Origin: Anaerocolumna sp. AGMB13025
GTDB taxonomy: Bacteria; Bacillota; Clostridia; Lachnospirales; Lachnospiraceae
Length of the DNA stretch: 64,000 bases
NCBI RefSeq assembly: GCF_029689925.1
Contig: NZ_CP121445.1
Location: 3,828,501 to 3,892,500 of the forward strand
Direction of reading: 5' to 3'
In this document: positions 16,974-25,838 of the stretch, in pieces
Position numbering within the stretch: position 1 is the stretch's first letter
Layout: every line of letters starts with the position of its first letter
Notes under the pieces: generated by a model
Database searches by the model: none
The model's input: only the letters and a program-made list of their open reading frames with translations
Told to the model about the DNA's origin: nothing
Position numbers and translations under genes: made by a program

Positions 16974-17822
16974 CTATTCGCTTTCTAACTGTTCTTTGAC
17001 ATAGTTTGGAATCGCAAAGGAACCCACATGCAGGTCTGTATTATAATATCTGGTCTTTAAGCCCAGCTGATTCCATCTATCTTCATCCAAATCTTTAACC
17101 GGGTCAAACTTTTTGGAAGCAAACCCAAACAGCCAGTGACCGGAGGGATACGTTGGTATATGAGCCTGATAAATCTTGGCGATAGGGAAGGAATCCTTTA
17201 TTCTCTGGTGAGCTCTCTTCATAGAGGCTGCATAAGAGGAATAATACATGCTTTCATGCTGATTCACTAAAATACCGTCCTCTCTCAGGGCTCTGTAACA
17301 GTTACCATAAAACTCCTTGGTAAACAGCCCCTCTCCCGGTCCAAAAGGGTCCGTAGAGTCTACGATTATCAGGTCATACTTATTTTCATACCTTCTGACA
17401 TATTTTAAACCGTCTTCAAAATACAGGTGTACTCTTTCATCGGTTAAACCGCAGGCCGTAACCGGAAGATATTCCTTGCAGACCTTAACGACTTCTTCGT
17501 CAATCTCCACCATATCGATATCCTCAATGGTTTTATAACGAAGCAGTTCCCTTACCGTACCGCCATCACCTGCTCCAATAACGAGTACTTTCTTAATACC
17601 AGGGTTGGTAGCCATGGGTACATGGGTAATCATATCATGATATATGAACTCGTCTTTCTCGGTAACCATCAGATAACCGTCAAGGGTCAGAATTCTTCCG
17701 AATTCCTTGGATTCAAAAATGTCAATCCGTTGAAAATCACTTTGCAGGCTAACGAGCTGCTTATCAATTTTAATGGAGAATCTCGCTTCTTCCGTATGGT
17801 TTTCCGTATACCATAAATCCAT
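16974..17822 (-). CDS. speE: Polyamine aminopropyltransferase (spermidine synthase)
   Basis: Transfers the aminopropyl group from decarboxylated AdoMet to an amine acceptor, normally putrescine. The protein has 282 residues and the full motif set: the N-terminal beta region, YHDMITHVPM near residue 60, VIGAGDGGTVRELLRY near 82 (the GGGDGG-type dcSAM loop), VEIDEEVV near 107, and DSTDPFGPGEGLF near 155, which contains the catalytic Asp. The ATG overlaps the speA stop by one base (TAATG), so translation is coupled. speD upstream supplies the aminopropyl donor. The acceptor might instead be agmatine or cadaverine, depending on what SpeA makes. Confidence 0.93.
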   Translation of the reverse strand: MDLWYTENHTEEARFSIKIDKQLVSLQSDFQRIDIFESKEFGRILTLDGYLMVTEKDEFIYHDMITHVPMATNPGIKKVLVIGAGDGGTVRELLRYKTIEDIDMVEIDEEVVKVCKEYLPVTACGLTDERVHLYFEDGLKYVRRYENKYDLIIVDSTDPFGPGEGLFTKEFYGNCYRALREDGILVNQHESMYYSSYAASMKRAHQRIKDSFPIAKIYQAHIPTYPSGHWLFGFASKKFDPVKDLDEDRWNQLGLKTRYYNTDLHVGSFAIPNYVKEQLESE

Positions 17823-19279
17823 TATTCTACCTCCACCACATTAATATGATTCACTGCCATATCCTCTGTTCCGGTTAGCAGACAGCCCTTTTCCTTGGCA
17901 TAGAGGATATAATTAACAACTTCCTCCGTTACTCTCTCACCTGGTGCAAGTATGGGTATTCCAGGAGGATAACACATAACGAATTCACCGCAGATTTTAT
18001 CTATTGTTTTTCTGATTGGCAGAGATTTTTTTTCACTGTAAAAAGCCTGCTGTGGGGCAAATACTACATCTGGATTAATATATTCATGGTCAAACATGTC
18101 CGATTTATCTTCTTTGCCGTATAAACGTCGGATTTCAGAAAGTGAAGCGATCAAACGCTCAATCTCTAAATTTCTGTCTCCGGCAGATAGGATAGCCAGG
18201 AAATTACTGATATCACCGAATTCAATCTGAATGCCATATTCATCTCTTAACAAGTCATAGACTTCAATTCCAGCCAGTCCCATATTTCTGGTATGAACCG
18301 ATAATTTAGTCGGATCAAACGTATATACAGCTTCCCCATCCACCAATTCATTTCCAAAAGCATAATAACCGCCCAGTTTGTTAATTTCTCCTCTGGCATA
18401 CTCTGCGATATCTACTGTCTTTTTAAATAGTTCCTTGCCGTTTAGACTTAAATTCTTTCTGGCTATATCCAAGGAAACCAGTAACAGATATGAACCGCTG
18501 GTAGTCTGGGTCAGGTTAATGACCTGCCTTACATGATGAGGGTTGACTCCTTCCCCGCAGAGTAAAAAAGAACTCTGGGTAAGGGAACCACCGGTTTTAT
18601 GCATACTAACGGCTGCCATATCCGCTCCAGCTGCCATAGCAGAGACCGGCATATCCTCACCGAAATAAAAATGGGTTCCATGCGCTTCATCTACCAAAAC
18701 CTTCACCCCGTGTTCATGGGCAAATTCTACGATTCCTCTTAAATCAGAGCATATACCATAATAGGTTGGATTATTCACTAAAATCGCTTTCGCATCCGGG
18801 TTACTAAGAATGGCCTCCTTTACATCGGTTAAAGACATACCAAGTGGAATACCAAGGTCCTTGTTAACCCCCGGATTTACATACACAGGAATGGCACCGC
18901 AGACTACTAAGGAATTAATAGCGCTCCGGTGCACGTTCCTGGGCATTATGATTTTATCCCCGGATTTACAGACGGACATTATCATCCCCTGTACCGAGGC
19001 AGTTGTTCCATTCACTATGAAAAAGGCTGCTTTTGCCCCAAAAGCATCGGCTGCAATCATCTCTGCTTCACGAATGACAGAGGTAGGATGACAAAGATTA
19101 TCTAAGGGTTTCATGGAATTAACATCAACCTTCATACAGTTTTCACCTAAGAATTCCGTTAATTCTTTATTTCCCCGTCCGCCTTTATGTCCCGGTACAT
19201 CAAATGGAACAACCCGGTTTGATTTGTGTCTTAAGAGCGCTTCGTGAATGGGCGCTTTCTGCTGCAGAAGTATGTTCAT
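17822..19279 (-). CDS. speA: Orn/Lys/Arg decarboxylase, short SpeA type
   Basis: A PLP-dependent fold-III-type amino-acid decarboxylase of 485 residues, similar in length to Bacillus SpeA. Seen are FDVPGHKGGRGN near residue 26, NGTTASVQGMI near 90, the PLP aspartate in VDEAHGTHF near 197, and the Schiff-base lysine in SMHKTGGSLTQSS near 227. The C-terminal domain ends with YPPGIPILAPGE. The start has GGAGG 7 nt before the ATG. Family members use arginine, lysine or ornithine, and the sequence read by eye does not settle this. If it makes agmatine, an agmatinase is needed, and none is in the window. It is the second gene of the polyamine operon, 15 bp after speD. Confidence 0.9.
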   Translation of the reverse strand: MNILLQQKAPIHEALLRHKSNRVVPFDVPGHKGGRGNKELTEFLGENCMKVDVNSMKPLDNLCHPTSVIREAEMIAADAFGAKAAFFIVNGTTASVQGMIMSVCKSGDKIIMPRNVHRSAINSLVVCGAIPVYVNPGVNKDLGIPLGMSLTDVKEAILSNPDAKAILVNNPTYYGICSDLRGIVEFAHEHGVKVLVDEAHGTHFYFGEDMPVSAMAAGADMAAVSMHKTGGSLTQSSFLLCGEGVNPHHVRQVINLTQTTSGSYLLLVSLDIARKNLSLNGKELFKKTVDIAEYARGEINKLGGYYAFGNELVDGEAVYTFDPTKLSVHTRNMGLAGIEVYDLLRDEYGIQIEFGDISNFLAILSAGDRNLEIERLIASLSEIRRLYGKEDKSDMFDHEYINPDVVFAPQQAFYSEKKSLPIRKTIDKICGEFVMCYPPGIPILAPGERVTEEVVNYILYAKEKGCLLTGTEDMAVNHINVVEVE

Positions 19280-19294
19280 TGTGCTACCTCCGCA

Positions 19295-20107
19295 TTAATA
19301 TATATTCATGCCGCTGAATATCTCTATCATTTCTTTACGAAGATTACTCGTTATATCAAGCCTTTGCTTGGGCGGTAATTCATATACGTCAAGATTAAAG
19401 AGATAATTCTGCAGTTCAATTTCTTTTATCAGCATCTTGGTGTGAAAAATATTGGACTGATAGACATTCACATCAATCGCATCATATTTCGTTAATGTAA
19501 CATCATCGATATAATCCTGTATGGAGGTTATATCGTGGTCAATATAATATTTTTTGCCCTCAACATCTCTGGTAAAACCTCTGACCCTATAATCAATTGT
19601 AATGATATCAGAATCAAAACTACCGATTAGATAATCCAGCGCGTTAAGCGGTGATATTTCACCGCAGGTAGATACATCAATATCTACACGAAAAGTGGAA
19701 ATGGAGTTATCAGGATGATACTCCGGAAATGTATGCACCGTAACGTGGCTTTTATCCAAATGGGCATGTACCGTATCCCTTAACTGGTTAGAATATTTTC
19801 CTTGATTACAGGATTCGTCAATATGCTCCGAGGATAAATCTCCTTCTGCTATTAAGATATTAACAGAAGCTCCTTGAGGATCATAATCCTGTTTTGAAAT
19901 ATTCAGTACATGTGCTCCAATCAACTGCGTTACATCGCATAAGATTTTCGTTAATCTTTCAGAATTATACTGCTCGTCTATATATGCAATATAGTCCTTT
20001 TGTTCTCTCTCACTTTTTGCATAGCAAACATCATAGATGTTGAAGCTAAGTGTTTTTGTGAGGTTGTTAAAGCCATACAAAGTCAGCTTTTTTTCCAACC
20101 CTAACAT
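19295..20107 (-). CDS. speD: S-adenosylmethionine decarboxylase proenzyme (enterobacterial type)
   Basis: A pyruvoyl enzyme that makes the aminopropyl donor for SpeE. The 270-residue chain aligns throughout with E. coli SpeD. The self-cleavage site is in [16 protein letters not shown], where the serine becomes the pyruvoyl group; [16 protein letters not shown] and [10 protein letters not shown] follow, and the C-terminus is [14 protein letters not shown] chose ATG 20107 (AAAGG 5 nt upstream), which gives the N-terminus [15 protein letters not shown] of the E. coli type; an in-frame extension to 20146 is unsupported. It is the first gene of the polyamine operon, about 25 nt behind a promoter. 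The long E. coli-type enzyme is less usual in Firmicutes than the short Bacillus type; this comparison is from general knowledge. Confidence 0.95.
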   Translation of the reverse strand: MLGLEKKLTLYGFNNLTKTLSFNIYDVCYAKSEREQKDYIAYIDEQYNSERLTKILCDVTQLIGAHVLNISKQDYDPQGASVNILIAEGDLSSEHIDESCNQGKYSNQLRDTVHAHLDKSHVTVHTFPEYHPDNSISTFRVDIDVSTCGEISPLNALDYLIGSFDSDIITIDYRVRGFTRDVEGKKYYIDHDITSIQDYIDDVTLTKYDAIDVNVYQSNIFHTKMLIKEIELQNYLFNLDVYELPPKQRLDITSNLRKEMIEIFSGMNIY

Positions 20108-20136
20108 CACAACCTTTCTAATTATAATCGGGTTAC

Positions 20137-20198
20137 ATTGTAGCACGTTTGACCTTAAAAATCAATGTATATTTTGTTTTTGTAACATTGATTTTTAA
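20137..20198 (-). promoter_or_regulatory. speD operon promoter with overlapping inverted repeat
   Basis: On the minus strand TTGATT (20165-20160) and TACAAT (20142-20137) are 17 nt apart, with an extended TGC before the -10 box. A perfect 14-bp inverted repeat, TTAAAAATCAATGT (20155-20168) and its complement at 20185-20198, covers the -35 box. This is the layout of a repressor operator, but a terminator-like role in the other direction is possible. Confidence 0.6.
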
Positions 20199-20232
20199 TG
20201 GGGAGTATAGCCTTTGTTTTGAGGGGGATTGA

Positions 20233-20466
20233 GGCTCTGTCTATAAATTTCTGGTTATTGTACATAAGGGGATGCAGGTATATGGGGAATGAATTTTTCA
20301 GTGCTCTGAGCAAAATTCCATAACTGTATGTGACAGTAAGACAACAAGTGGTCTTTCTGTCACATACAGTTATGAAATTTTGTCGCCGCAGATGAAAAAT
20401 TCGTATTCCCCATATACCTGCATCCCCTTATGTCTTGTAGTCTTTGAAATTTATAGCCAGGGCCCG
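20233..20466. repeat. Long imperfect palindrome A
   Basis: Left arm 20233-20342 is complementary to right arm 20351-20466, with only an 8-nt loop. Long blocks pair perfectly, for example the 27 or so bases from 20264 (which include GGGGATGCAGGTATATGGGG) with the copy near 20404-20432, and the inner block around TAACTGTATGTGACAG. Blocks of mismatch lie between them. It has no open frame and no terminal features of an insertion element. It is about 395 bp downstream of the trhP stop and about 35 bp upstream of the speD operator. Confidence 0.9.
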
Positions 20467-20860
20467 TTAGTCTTTGGCTGTAAATCCTGTTTGGGTGACC
20501 AAATGTTTCATTAGATGGTTATTCGTTAATTGTAGCTTAGCAATATTATTGTTTTATTTGCGGATTATTTATAGCATGTAAATTATATAGTTATGATGTA
20601 GGGGTCAAAAGGGAATTTTAGTATTGACTCAATGTAAAACTTCACAATAAAATTGTCTCTGAAACCTTTTTAAGGATTTTAACACTATTATTTTGAGGAT
20701 TTTTGAGATACGTATTCTTCATATTACCTTTTGTCTGGTATCATTTTTTTATTCTATATAATATTCTACATAATATTTTATATACTACTCTTTAAATTTT
20801 ACTACATACTATACTTAATATAATTCTTTAACTCATTCTTTCGTTTTATTTAAAATTTTT
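20467..20860. other. AT-rich gene-free stretch downstream of trhP
   Basis: Nearly 400 bp with very high AT content and no open frame of note. I see no clear terminator with a GC stem. The last 100 bp are a string of TATA/ATTC steps. Confidence 0.6.
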
Positions 20861-22165
20861 TTAGTCTTCTTTTCTTCTTAATATGTCATTAAGGTCTAAG
20901 TCTGTTCCAAAATCAGCATATATTTTTTGTTTTGGATGCGGACAGCTTTCCAGTTCGGTGCCTTCTTCGTCGGTTATTTTTTTTACGGTTACTTTTAAGT
21001 TTCTGCCGTCGGGTTTCATTATTTCGATTTCTTCACCGACTGAAAATTTATTACGCTGTTCCAGTTCATATAGTCCTGCTTCGTTTTTACCGTTTATGAT
21101 ACCTAAGTAGGTGTATTCTTTGATATAGGTGTTATTATCATAGATCTGGGCTTCTTCGTTTGGTTTGCCAAAGAAGAAGCCGGTGGTAAATTGCCTGTAG
21201 GTGCATTTGGAGATTTCTTCTTTGTAGTAGGGTAAGTTTTCCTGGTAACGGGCTGGTGATTCAAAGTAATCATCTATGGCTTTTCGGTAAGTTCTGGCTA
21301 CGGAGGCTACGTAAAGGGCGGTTTTCATTCTGCCTTCTACTTTAAAGCTATTAATTCCGGAATGGATTAATTCTGGGATATATTCTATCATGCACAGGTC
21401 TTTGGAGTTAAAGATGAAGGTTCCGCGTTCATTTTCCTCTACTGGCAGATATTCGCCGGGTCTGGTTTCCTCGGTCAGATAGTATTTCCAGCGGCAGGGA
21501 TGGGTACAGGCTCCCCGGTTGGCATCACGGCCGGTAAAATAGTTACTGAGTAAGCACCTGCCGGAATAGGCGATGCACATAGCTCCATGCACAAAGGTTT
21601 CTATCTCTAAATCCTCCGGTATGTTTACCCGGATTCCTTTGATTTCTTCTAAAGATAATTCTCTGGCAGACACCACTCTTTTGGCTCCCATTCTGTGCCA
21701 GAAACGGTAGGTGCCGTAATTTACATTATTGGCCTGGGTGCTGATGTGGATATCGATTTCAGGAAGGACTTCCTGAGCTATTTCAAATACACCGGGGTCT
21801 GATATGATGATTGCATCGGGTTTCATTTCCTTAAGTTCTTTAAAGTAACGGGTTACTCCGGATAAATCTTCATTATGAGCGGTTATATTAGCGGTTACAT
21901 ATACTTTTTTACCATGGGAATGGGCAAACCGGATGCCTGCCGCCATATCTTCTAAACTGAAGTTTTTTGCTTTCGCTCTAAGACCATACATTTCTCCGCC
22001 GATATATACAGCATCTGCACCATATATAACTGCTGTTTTTAGAACCTCTAAATTGCTTGCCGGGATTAGTAACTCCGGCTTTTGATACTGGTAATGCACC
22101 TGTTCCAGATTAATACCGTTACTATTCGTTGTCTGATCTGGGCAGACAGCATTGTTTTCCTTCAT
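20861..22165 (-). CDS. trhP: U32-family tRNA uridine hydroxylation protein (TrhP-like)
   Basis: Peptidase-U32-family protein. Members called TrhP (YegQ, YrrN/YrrO) are required to hydroxylate U34 of certain tRNAs with prephenate. Seen are KPELLIPASNLEVLKTAVIYGADAVYIG (pattern only, about residues 28-55 from this start), HISTQANNVNYGTYRFW, ETFVHGAMCIAYSGRCLLSNYFTGR with conserved cysteines, and RGACTHPCRWKY, the Cys-rich family signature. The C-terminal beta domain extends to about residue 430. ATG 22165 has GAAAGG 12 nt upstream; TTG 22189 is an alternative. The TrmR-like methyltransferase upstream makes the tRNA role more likely than a protease role, as in the Bacillus yrrM-yrrN-yrrO order. 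Confidence 0.87.
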   Translation of the reverse strand: MKENNAVCPDQTTNSNGINLEQVHYQYQKPELLIPASNLEVLKTAVIYGADAVYIGGEMYGLRAKAKNFSLEDMAAGIRFAHSHGKKVYVTANITAHNEDLSGVTRYFKELKEMKPDAIIISDPGVFEIAQEVLPEIDIHISTQANNVNYGTYRFWHRMGAKRVVSARELSLEEIKGIRVNIPEDLEIETFVHGAMCIAYSGRCLLSNYFTGRDANRGACTHPCRWKYYLTEETRPGEYLPVEENERGTFIFNSKDLCMIEYIPELIHSGINSFKVEGRMKTALYVASVARTYRKAIDDYFESPARYQENLPYYKEEISKCTYRQFTTGFFFGKPNEEAQIYDNNTYIKEYTYLGIINGKNEAGLYELEQRNKFSVGEEIEIMKPDGRNLKVTVKKITDEEGTELESCPHPKQKIYADFGTDLDLNDILRRKED

Positions 22166-22282
22166 ACGTATTCCATGCCTTTCTATCAATCATTAAATCC
22201 ATACTTAATTTTGGTTTAATTATATATACAATGTTTCTTCTTATCTGGCATTCGTCCTATCATCTCAAATAATAGTACTGTC

Positions 22283-22939
22283 TCAGTATAGTTTCGTACT
22301 GACGGTTACCCCATCCCCTACTGGAATCACTGCTGTTTCTAGTTGTTCCATGTGGGTTATGGTGTATAAGTATTCCCTCATTCTGCTGTGAATGGTGCGG
22401 TCCCTTCTGGTAATTCCATAACGGGATTCTGCAACGGTTCCGTCCTGTAATACATTATCCGTTACTAAAAGTCCGCCTTTACTTAACAGTTTCATAAGTT
22501 CAGGAAGAAAATTCATATACTGGGCTTTGGCTGCATCTAAGAAGATAAAGTCAAAGGAATTCTCTTCCATTGCAGCTAACTGTTTTAACAGCACCAGTGC
22601 ATCGCCTTCCAGGAGGGTTATTTTATCACCTTTTGAGGCGTCAGCTATATTTTTTCTGGCTTTTACAAGACGCATCTCTACCTTTTCTATGGTGGTGATA
22701 CGGCAGTTCTCCGGCATATATTCACTCATGAAGATTGCCGAAAAGCCAACTGCGGCACCGACCTCCAAAATACGGCGGGGTTTTCCCGATGCTAATAAAA
22801 ACCGCAGGAAGGTTTGGGTGTCTTTTTTTATTATGGGAACACCTTCTGATAAAGCAGTCTGCTCCAATTCATAAAGGTGGGTTGGCAGCTCTCGTTCCAA
22901 GGTGTTAATATATGCTGTTATTCTCTCGTTTACTATCAT
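22283..22939 (-). CDS. trmR: tRNA 5-hydroxyuridine methyltransferase-like O-methyltransferase (TrmR)
   Basis: A class I SAM O-methyltransferase of the YrrM/TrmR type, about 218 residues. The SAM loop is ILEVGAAVGFSAIFM, then TIEKVEMRLVKARKN, FDFIFLDAAKAQYMNFLP with the metal-binding Asp, and VTDNVLQDG. TrmR turns ho5U34 into mo5U34 in tRNA, directly downstream of the TrhP reaction, and both genes are adjacent here. ATG 22939 gives the usual family start MIVNERITAYI and has TTAGGA about 9 nt upstream; an in-frame extension to 23026 would overlap the previous gene and is not supported. Confidence 0.87.
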   Translation of the reverse strand: MIVNERITAYINTLERELPTHLYELEQTALSEGVPIIKKDTQTFLRFLLASGKPRRILEVGAAVGFSAIFMSEYMPENCRITTIEKVEMRLVKARKNIADASKGDKITLLEGDALVLLKQLAAMEENSFDFIFLDAAKAQYMNFLPELMKLLSKGGLLVTDNVLQDGTVAESRYGITRRDRTIHSRMREYLYTITHMEQLETAVIPVGDGVTVSTKLY

Positions 22940-23015
22940 ATCATCGTATCCTAACTGATCTCCTCTTGATAAAAGGCGAACCTTTGGCAGTATCGCCTCG
23001 GTTCGCCCTATTATA

Positions 23016-23540
23016 CTAATTATCACCTGCTGCGTCCGTATCTTTTGTTACATCAGACTCAGTAGTTTCTGCTCCGGTATCTGCCGAGTTCTGATCCTCT
23101 TTAATATCAGGTTTGCCGGATGAACCTGAGCCTTCCGGCGCGGTATTAGTTTCCTCGGCAGAAGGTACCGTTATAACCGTAAATATTTCATCGTAAGTCA
23201 TAGAGGTATTCAGAGTGTAAGTACCAGGCATTATATTCTGTTTCTGAAGCTTAGCTTTTACATAAAATGAGTACTTATTAACAATTATTTTAGTTAACTC
23301 CAGCTTACTGGCTACATTCATAGTCGATTCACCTTTACTAATTTGAATCTCTATATCACGTCCGGGTTCTTCGGAAGCTGTTACTTGTCCAAAGATCTGA
23401 TAGCTGAAATCATAAGTCAGTTTACTGGCTCGTACTATCAGGATTACAACAATGGTATAAAACAGTATATTTAATAAAAGACGTAATATAAAGCTGGTTA
23501 TTTTTAAAACTAGTTGTGCAGAAGTAGGCTTAGAAGTCAT
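23016..23540 (-). CDS. Short MltG/YceG-like membrane protein without catalytic domain
   Basis: A 174-residue protein with one membrane helix (about 22-45), a domain of about 80 residues that resembles the LysM-like N-terminal part of MltG (IEIQISKGESTMNVASKLE and KLQKQNIMPGTYTLNTSMTYDEI), and a disordered acidic Thr/Glu/Asp tail of about 50 residues. The catalytic transglycosylase domain of MltG, with its key glutamate, is absent. The gene stands where mltG (yrrL) stands in Bacillus, just before trmR, so it is probably a reduced homologue. ATG 23540 has AAAGGAG 9 nt upstream. A regulatory or binding role at the septum is only a guess. Confidence 0.75.
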   Translation of the reverse strand: MTSKPTSAQLVLKITSFILRLLLNILFYTIVVILIVRASKLTYDFSYQIFGQVTASEEPGRDIEIQISKGESTMNVASKLELTKIIVNKYSFYVKAKLQKQNIMPGTYTLNTSMTYDEIFTVITVPSAEETNTAPEGSGSSGKPDIKEDQNSADTGAETTESDVTKDTDAAGDN

Positions 23541-23560
23541 ACTTGCAATCTCCTTTAAAA

Positions 23561-25234
23561 TCAATTTACTTCCATGATAATAGGCAGTATCATAGGATTT
23601 CTCTTGGTCTTTTTCCAGAGGTAGTCACTTAAGGAATCCTTAATTTCGTTTTTCATCTTACCCCAATCCGTATTGTTTTTGCTAAGGCATTTTTCCAGGG
23701 CGTCACTTACAACGAGTCTTGCTTCATCCATCAGGTTTTCAGATTCTCTAACATATACAAAACCTCGGGATACGATATCCGGTCCGGATAAAATCTGATT
23801 CGTGTATTTTTCTAAGGTTACAACTACAATCAGTAATCCATTCTCCGATAGATGCTGTCTGTCGCGAAGTACAATATTACCTACATCTCCAACGCCTAAT
23901 CCATCTACAAATATTCCCTGTGCCTGTACTTTACCTACTACTCCTGCACGTTGATCTGATACTTCCATAACATCACCGGAGGATATGATAAATGTATTCT
24001 CCTTAGGAATTCCCATGGACTGGGCTAATTCCGCATGTTTCATAAGATGTCTGTATTCACCGTGAACGGGAATGGCATACTTCGGTTTTGTCAAAGCATA
24101 AATCAGCTTAATCTCTTCCTGGCAGGCATGACCGGATACGTGGGTATCCTGGAAAATAACTTTTGCACCTTTCATGGATAGATCATTGATTACTTTAAAT
24201 ACCGGTTTTTCATTACCGGGTATCGGAGTGGAACTAAATATAACCGTGTCTCCCGGCTTAATGGATAACTTCTTATGGATGGAAGCTGCCATCCTAGGCA
24301 ATGCCGCCATTGCTTCTCCCTGACTGCCGGTAGTAATAAGAACAATTTTTTCATCAGGATAATTTTTCATCTGCTCAATATCAATCATAATGTTATTTGG
24401 CATGTTGATATATCCGAGTTCGGAGGCGGTAGTAATGATATTAACCATGCTTCTGCCTTCAATGATTACTTTTCTTCCATACTTCTCTGCAGAATTAATA
24501 ATCTGTTGAACACGATCCACATTAGAAGCAAAGGTTGCAACTATAATTCTGCTGCGGACACTTTCCGCAAATATATTATCAAAGGTTTTACCTACTGTTC
24601 TTTCCGAAGGTGTGTAACCGGGACGTTCTACATTGGTACTGTCGCACATTAAAGCTAATACGCCTTTTTTGCCAAGTTCTCCAAAACGCTGTAAATCTAT
24701 GGTGCTTCCAAATACCGGCGTATAATCCACTTTAAAGTCCCCGGTATGGACAATAATTCCGGCAGGAGTAAATATTGCTAACGCTGCCGCATCTGCTATA
24801 CTGTGGTTAGAGCGGATAAATTCAATACGAAAACATCCTAAATTGATGGACTGTCCATATTTTATCACTTTTCTTTTGGTATTCTTTAATAAATTATGCT
24901 CTTTTAATTTATTCTCTATAATGCCGATTGTCAGCTTAGTCGCATAAATCGGTACGTTAATATCTCTTAAGATATAAGGCAGGGCGCCGATATGATCTTC
25001 ATGCCCATGGGTAATTACAAATCCTTTAACTTTACTTATATTCTCTTTTAAATAAGTCACATCCGGTATAACCAGATCAATTCCTAACATATCGTCTTCC
25101 GGAAATGATAATCCGCAGTCTACGACGATGATACTGTCTTCATACTCAAATGCGGTAATATTCATACCGATTTGTTCTAAGCCTCCTAAGGGTATTATCT
25201 TTACACCCTTAACCTCTGTATTATTTTCTTTCAA
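23561..25234 (-). CDS. rnj: Ribonuclease J
   Basis: Metallo-beta-lactamase/beta-CASP ribonuclease with endo- and 5'-exonuclease activity in mRNA decay and rRNA maturation. Seen are HGHEDHIGALPY near residue 80 (metal ligands), SNHSIADAAALAI near 145, HTGDFK near 170, CDSTNVERPG, the beta-CASP region with IEGRSM and TTGSQGE, and VHGEYRHLMKHAELA. The C-terminal domain ends in TKRNPMILPIIMEV, as expected. I chose TTG 25234 with GGAGG 7 nt upstream, which gives 557 residues, over the longer TTG 25249 that would sit on the ribosome binding site. The gene lies about 75 bp downstream of fur. A 14-bp sequence shared with the fur promoter stands upstream. Confidence 0.96.
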   Translation of the reverse strand: MKENNTEVKGVKIIPLGGLEQIGMNITAFEYEDSIIVVDCGLSFPEDDMLGIDLVIPDVTYLKENISKVKGFVITHGHEDHIGALPYILRDINVPIYATKLTIGIIENKLKEHNLLKNTKRKVIKYGQSINLGCFRIEFIRSNHSIADAAALAIFTPAGIIVHTGDFKVDYTPVFGSTIDLQRFGELGKKGVLALMCDSTNVERPGYTPSERTVGKTFDNIFAESVRSRIIVATFASNVDRVQQIINSAEKYGRKVIIEGRSMVNIITTASELGYINMPNNIMIDIEQMKNYPDEKIVLITTGSQGEAMAALPRMAASIHKKLSIKPGDTVIFSSTPIPGNEKPVFKVINDLSMKGAKVIFQDTHVSGHACQEEIKLIYALTKPKYAIPVHGEYRHLMKHAELAQSMGIPKENTFIISSGDVMEVSDQRAGVVGKVQAQGIFVDGLGVGDVGNIVLRDRQHLSENGLLIVVVTLEKYTNQILSGPDIVSRGFVYVRESENLMDEARLVVSDALEKCLSKNNTDWGKMKNEIKDSLSDYLWKKTKRNPMILPIIMEVN

Positions 25235-25293
25235 ATAATGCACCTCCAATAATTTTTATGTAATATGACCATTATATTTAAAGTGCACTCCAT

Positions 25294-25307
25294 ATTTAAT
25301 TAGACTT
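25294..25307. promoter_or_regulatory. 14-bp candidate operator upstream of rnj
   Basis: ATTTAATTAGACTT on the plus strand, an exact inverted copy of AAGTCTAATTAAAT at 25839-25852. The two copies flank the fur gene: this one is 60 nt before the rnj start codon. It could be bound by the Fur-family protein, but it does not match the classical Fur box. Confidence 0.45.
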
Positions 25308-25311
25308 CATT

Positions 25312-25785
25312 TCAGTTTTTATTCCGCTTTTCCTGCATCTCAATGCGGCAATTCCTGCAATATCCGAACATTTTCACTTCGTGGTCTACCACTTCAAATT
25401 CCATAGCTTCTTGAATTCTATGTTCCAGTGTTTCCAATAAATCACCTTGAAATGTATATACATTTCCGCAATTTAAGCATATTAAATGATGGTGATGGTG
25501 AGCTGTATCCTCACATCCTTTGCTGCCAATTTCATAACGCACAAATCCGTCACCTAAATTTAACTTATCTATAAGGTTTAACTCTGCTAATAATTGAATC
25601 GTCCTATAAACAGTAGCCAATCCGATATCCGGGTTTTTTACTCTTACACATTCATATATTTCTTCAGCAGTTAAATGCTTATCTGGTCTGTCTTCCAAAG
25701 CTTCAAGAATATCTATTCTCTGTGTTGTTACCTTTAGTCCATTTTGTTTTAATAACGTTTTGAATCGTTCCTGTTTGTCAGGCAT
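25312..25785 (-). CDS. Fur-family metal-dependent regulator
   Basis: A 157-residue Fur/PerR/Zur family repressor. The N-terminal winged helix includes LKVTTQRIDILEAL and GLATVYRTIQLLAEL (recognition helix). The dimerisation part has DTAHHHHHLICLNCGNVYTF with the His cluster and first CxxC, and ends with FGYCRNCR, the second CxxC of the structural zinc site. The start has AAGGTG 7 nt before the ATG. The position between DUF1292 and rnj is widespread in Clostridia. Iron, peroxide or zinc sensing cannot be separated by reading; PerR is a fair alternative to Fur. Its promoter -10 overlaps a 14-mer that also occurs upstream of rnj. Confidence 0.92.
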   Translation of the reverse strand: MPDKQERFKTLLKQNGLKVTTQRIDILEALEDRPDKHLTAEEIYECVRVKNPDIGLATVYRTIQLLAELNLIDKLNLGDGFVRYEIGSKGCEDTAHHHHHLICLNCGNVYTFQGDLLETLEHRIQEAMEFEVVDHEVKMFGYCRNCRIEMQEKRNKN

Positions 25786-25838
25786 AGCATATCACCTTCC
25801 CGATTTAATAACTAAATTACAAAATTCATGAAATGTTT

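Noticed and set aside
20233-20466. Retron or group II intron RNA as an explanation for the long palindromes
   Set aside because: No reverse transcriptase gene is in the window, and the palindromes lack a conserved catalytic-core-like segment. The three sequences are unrelated.
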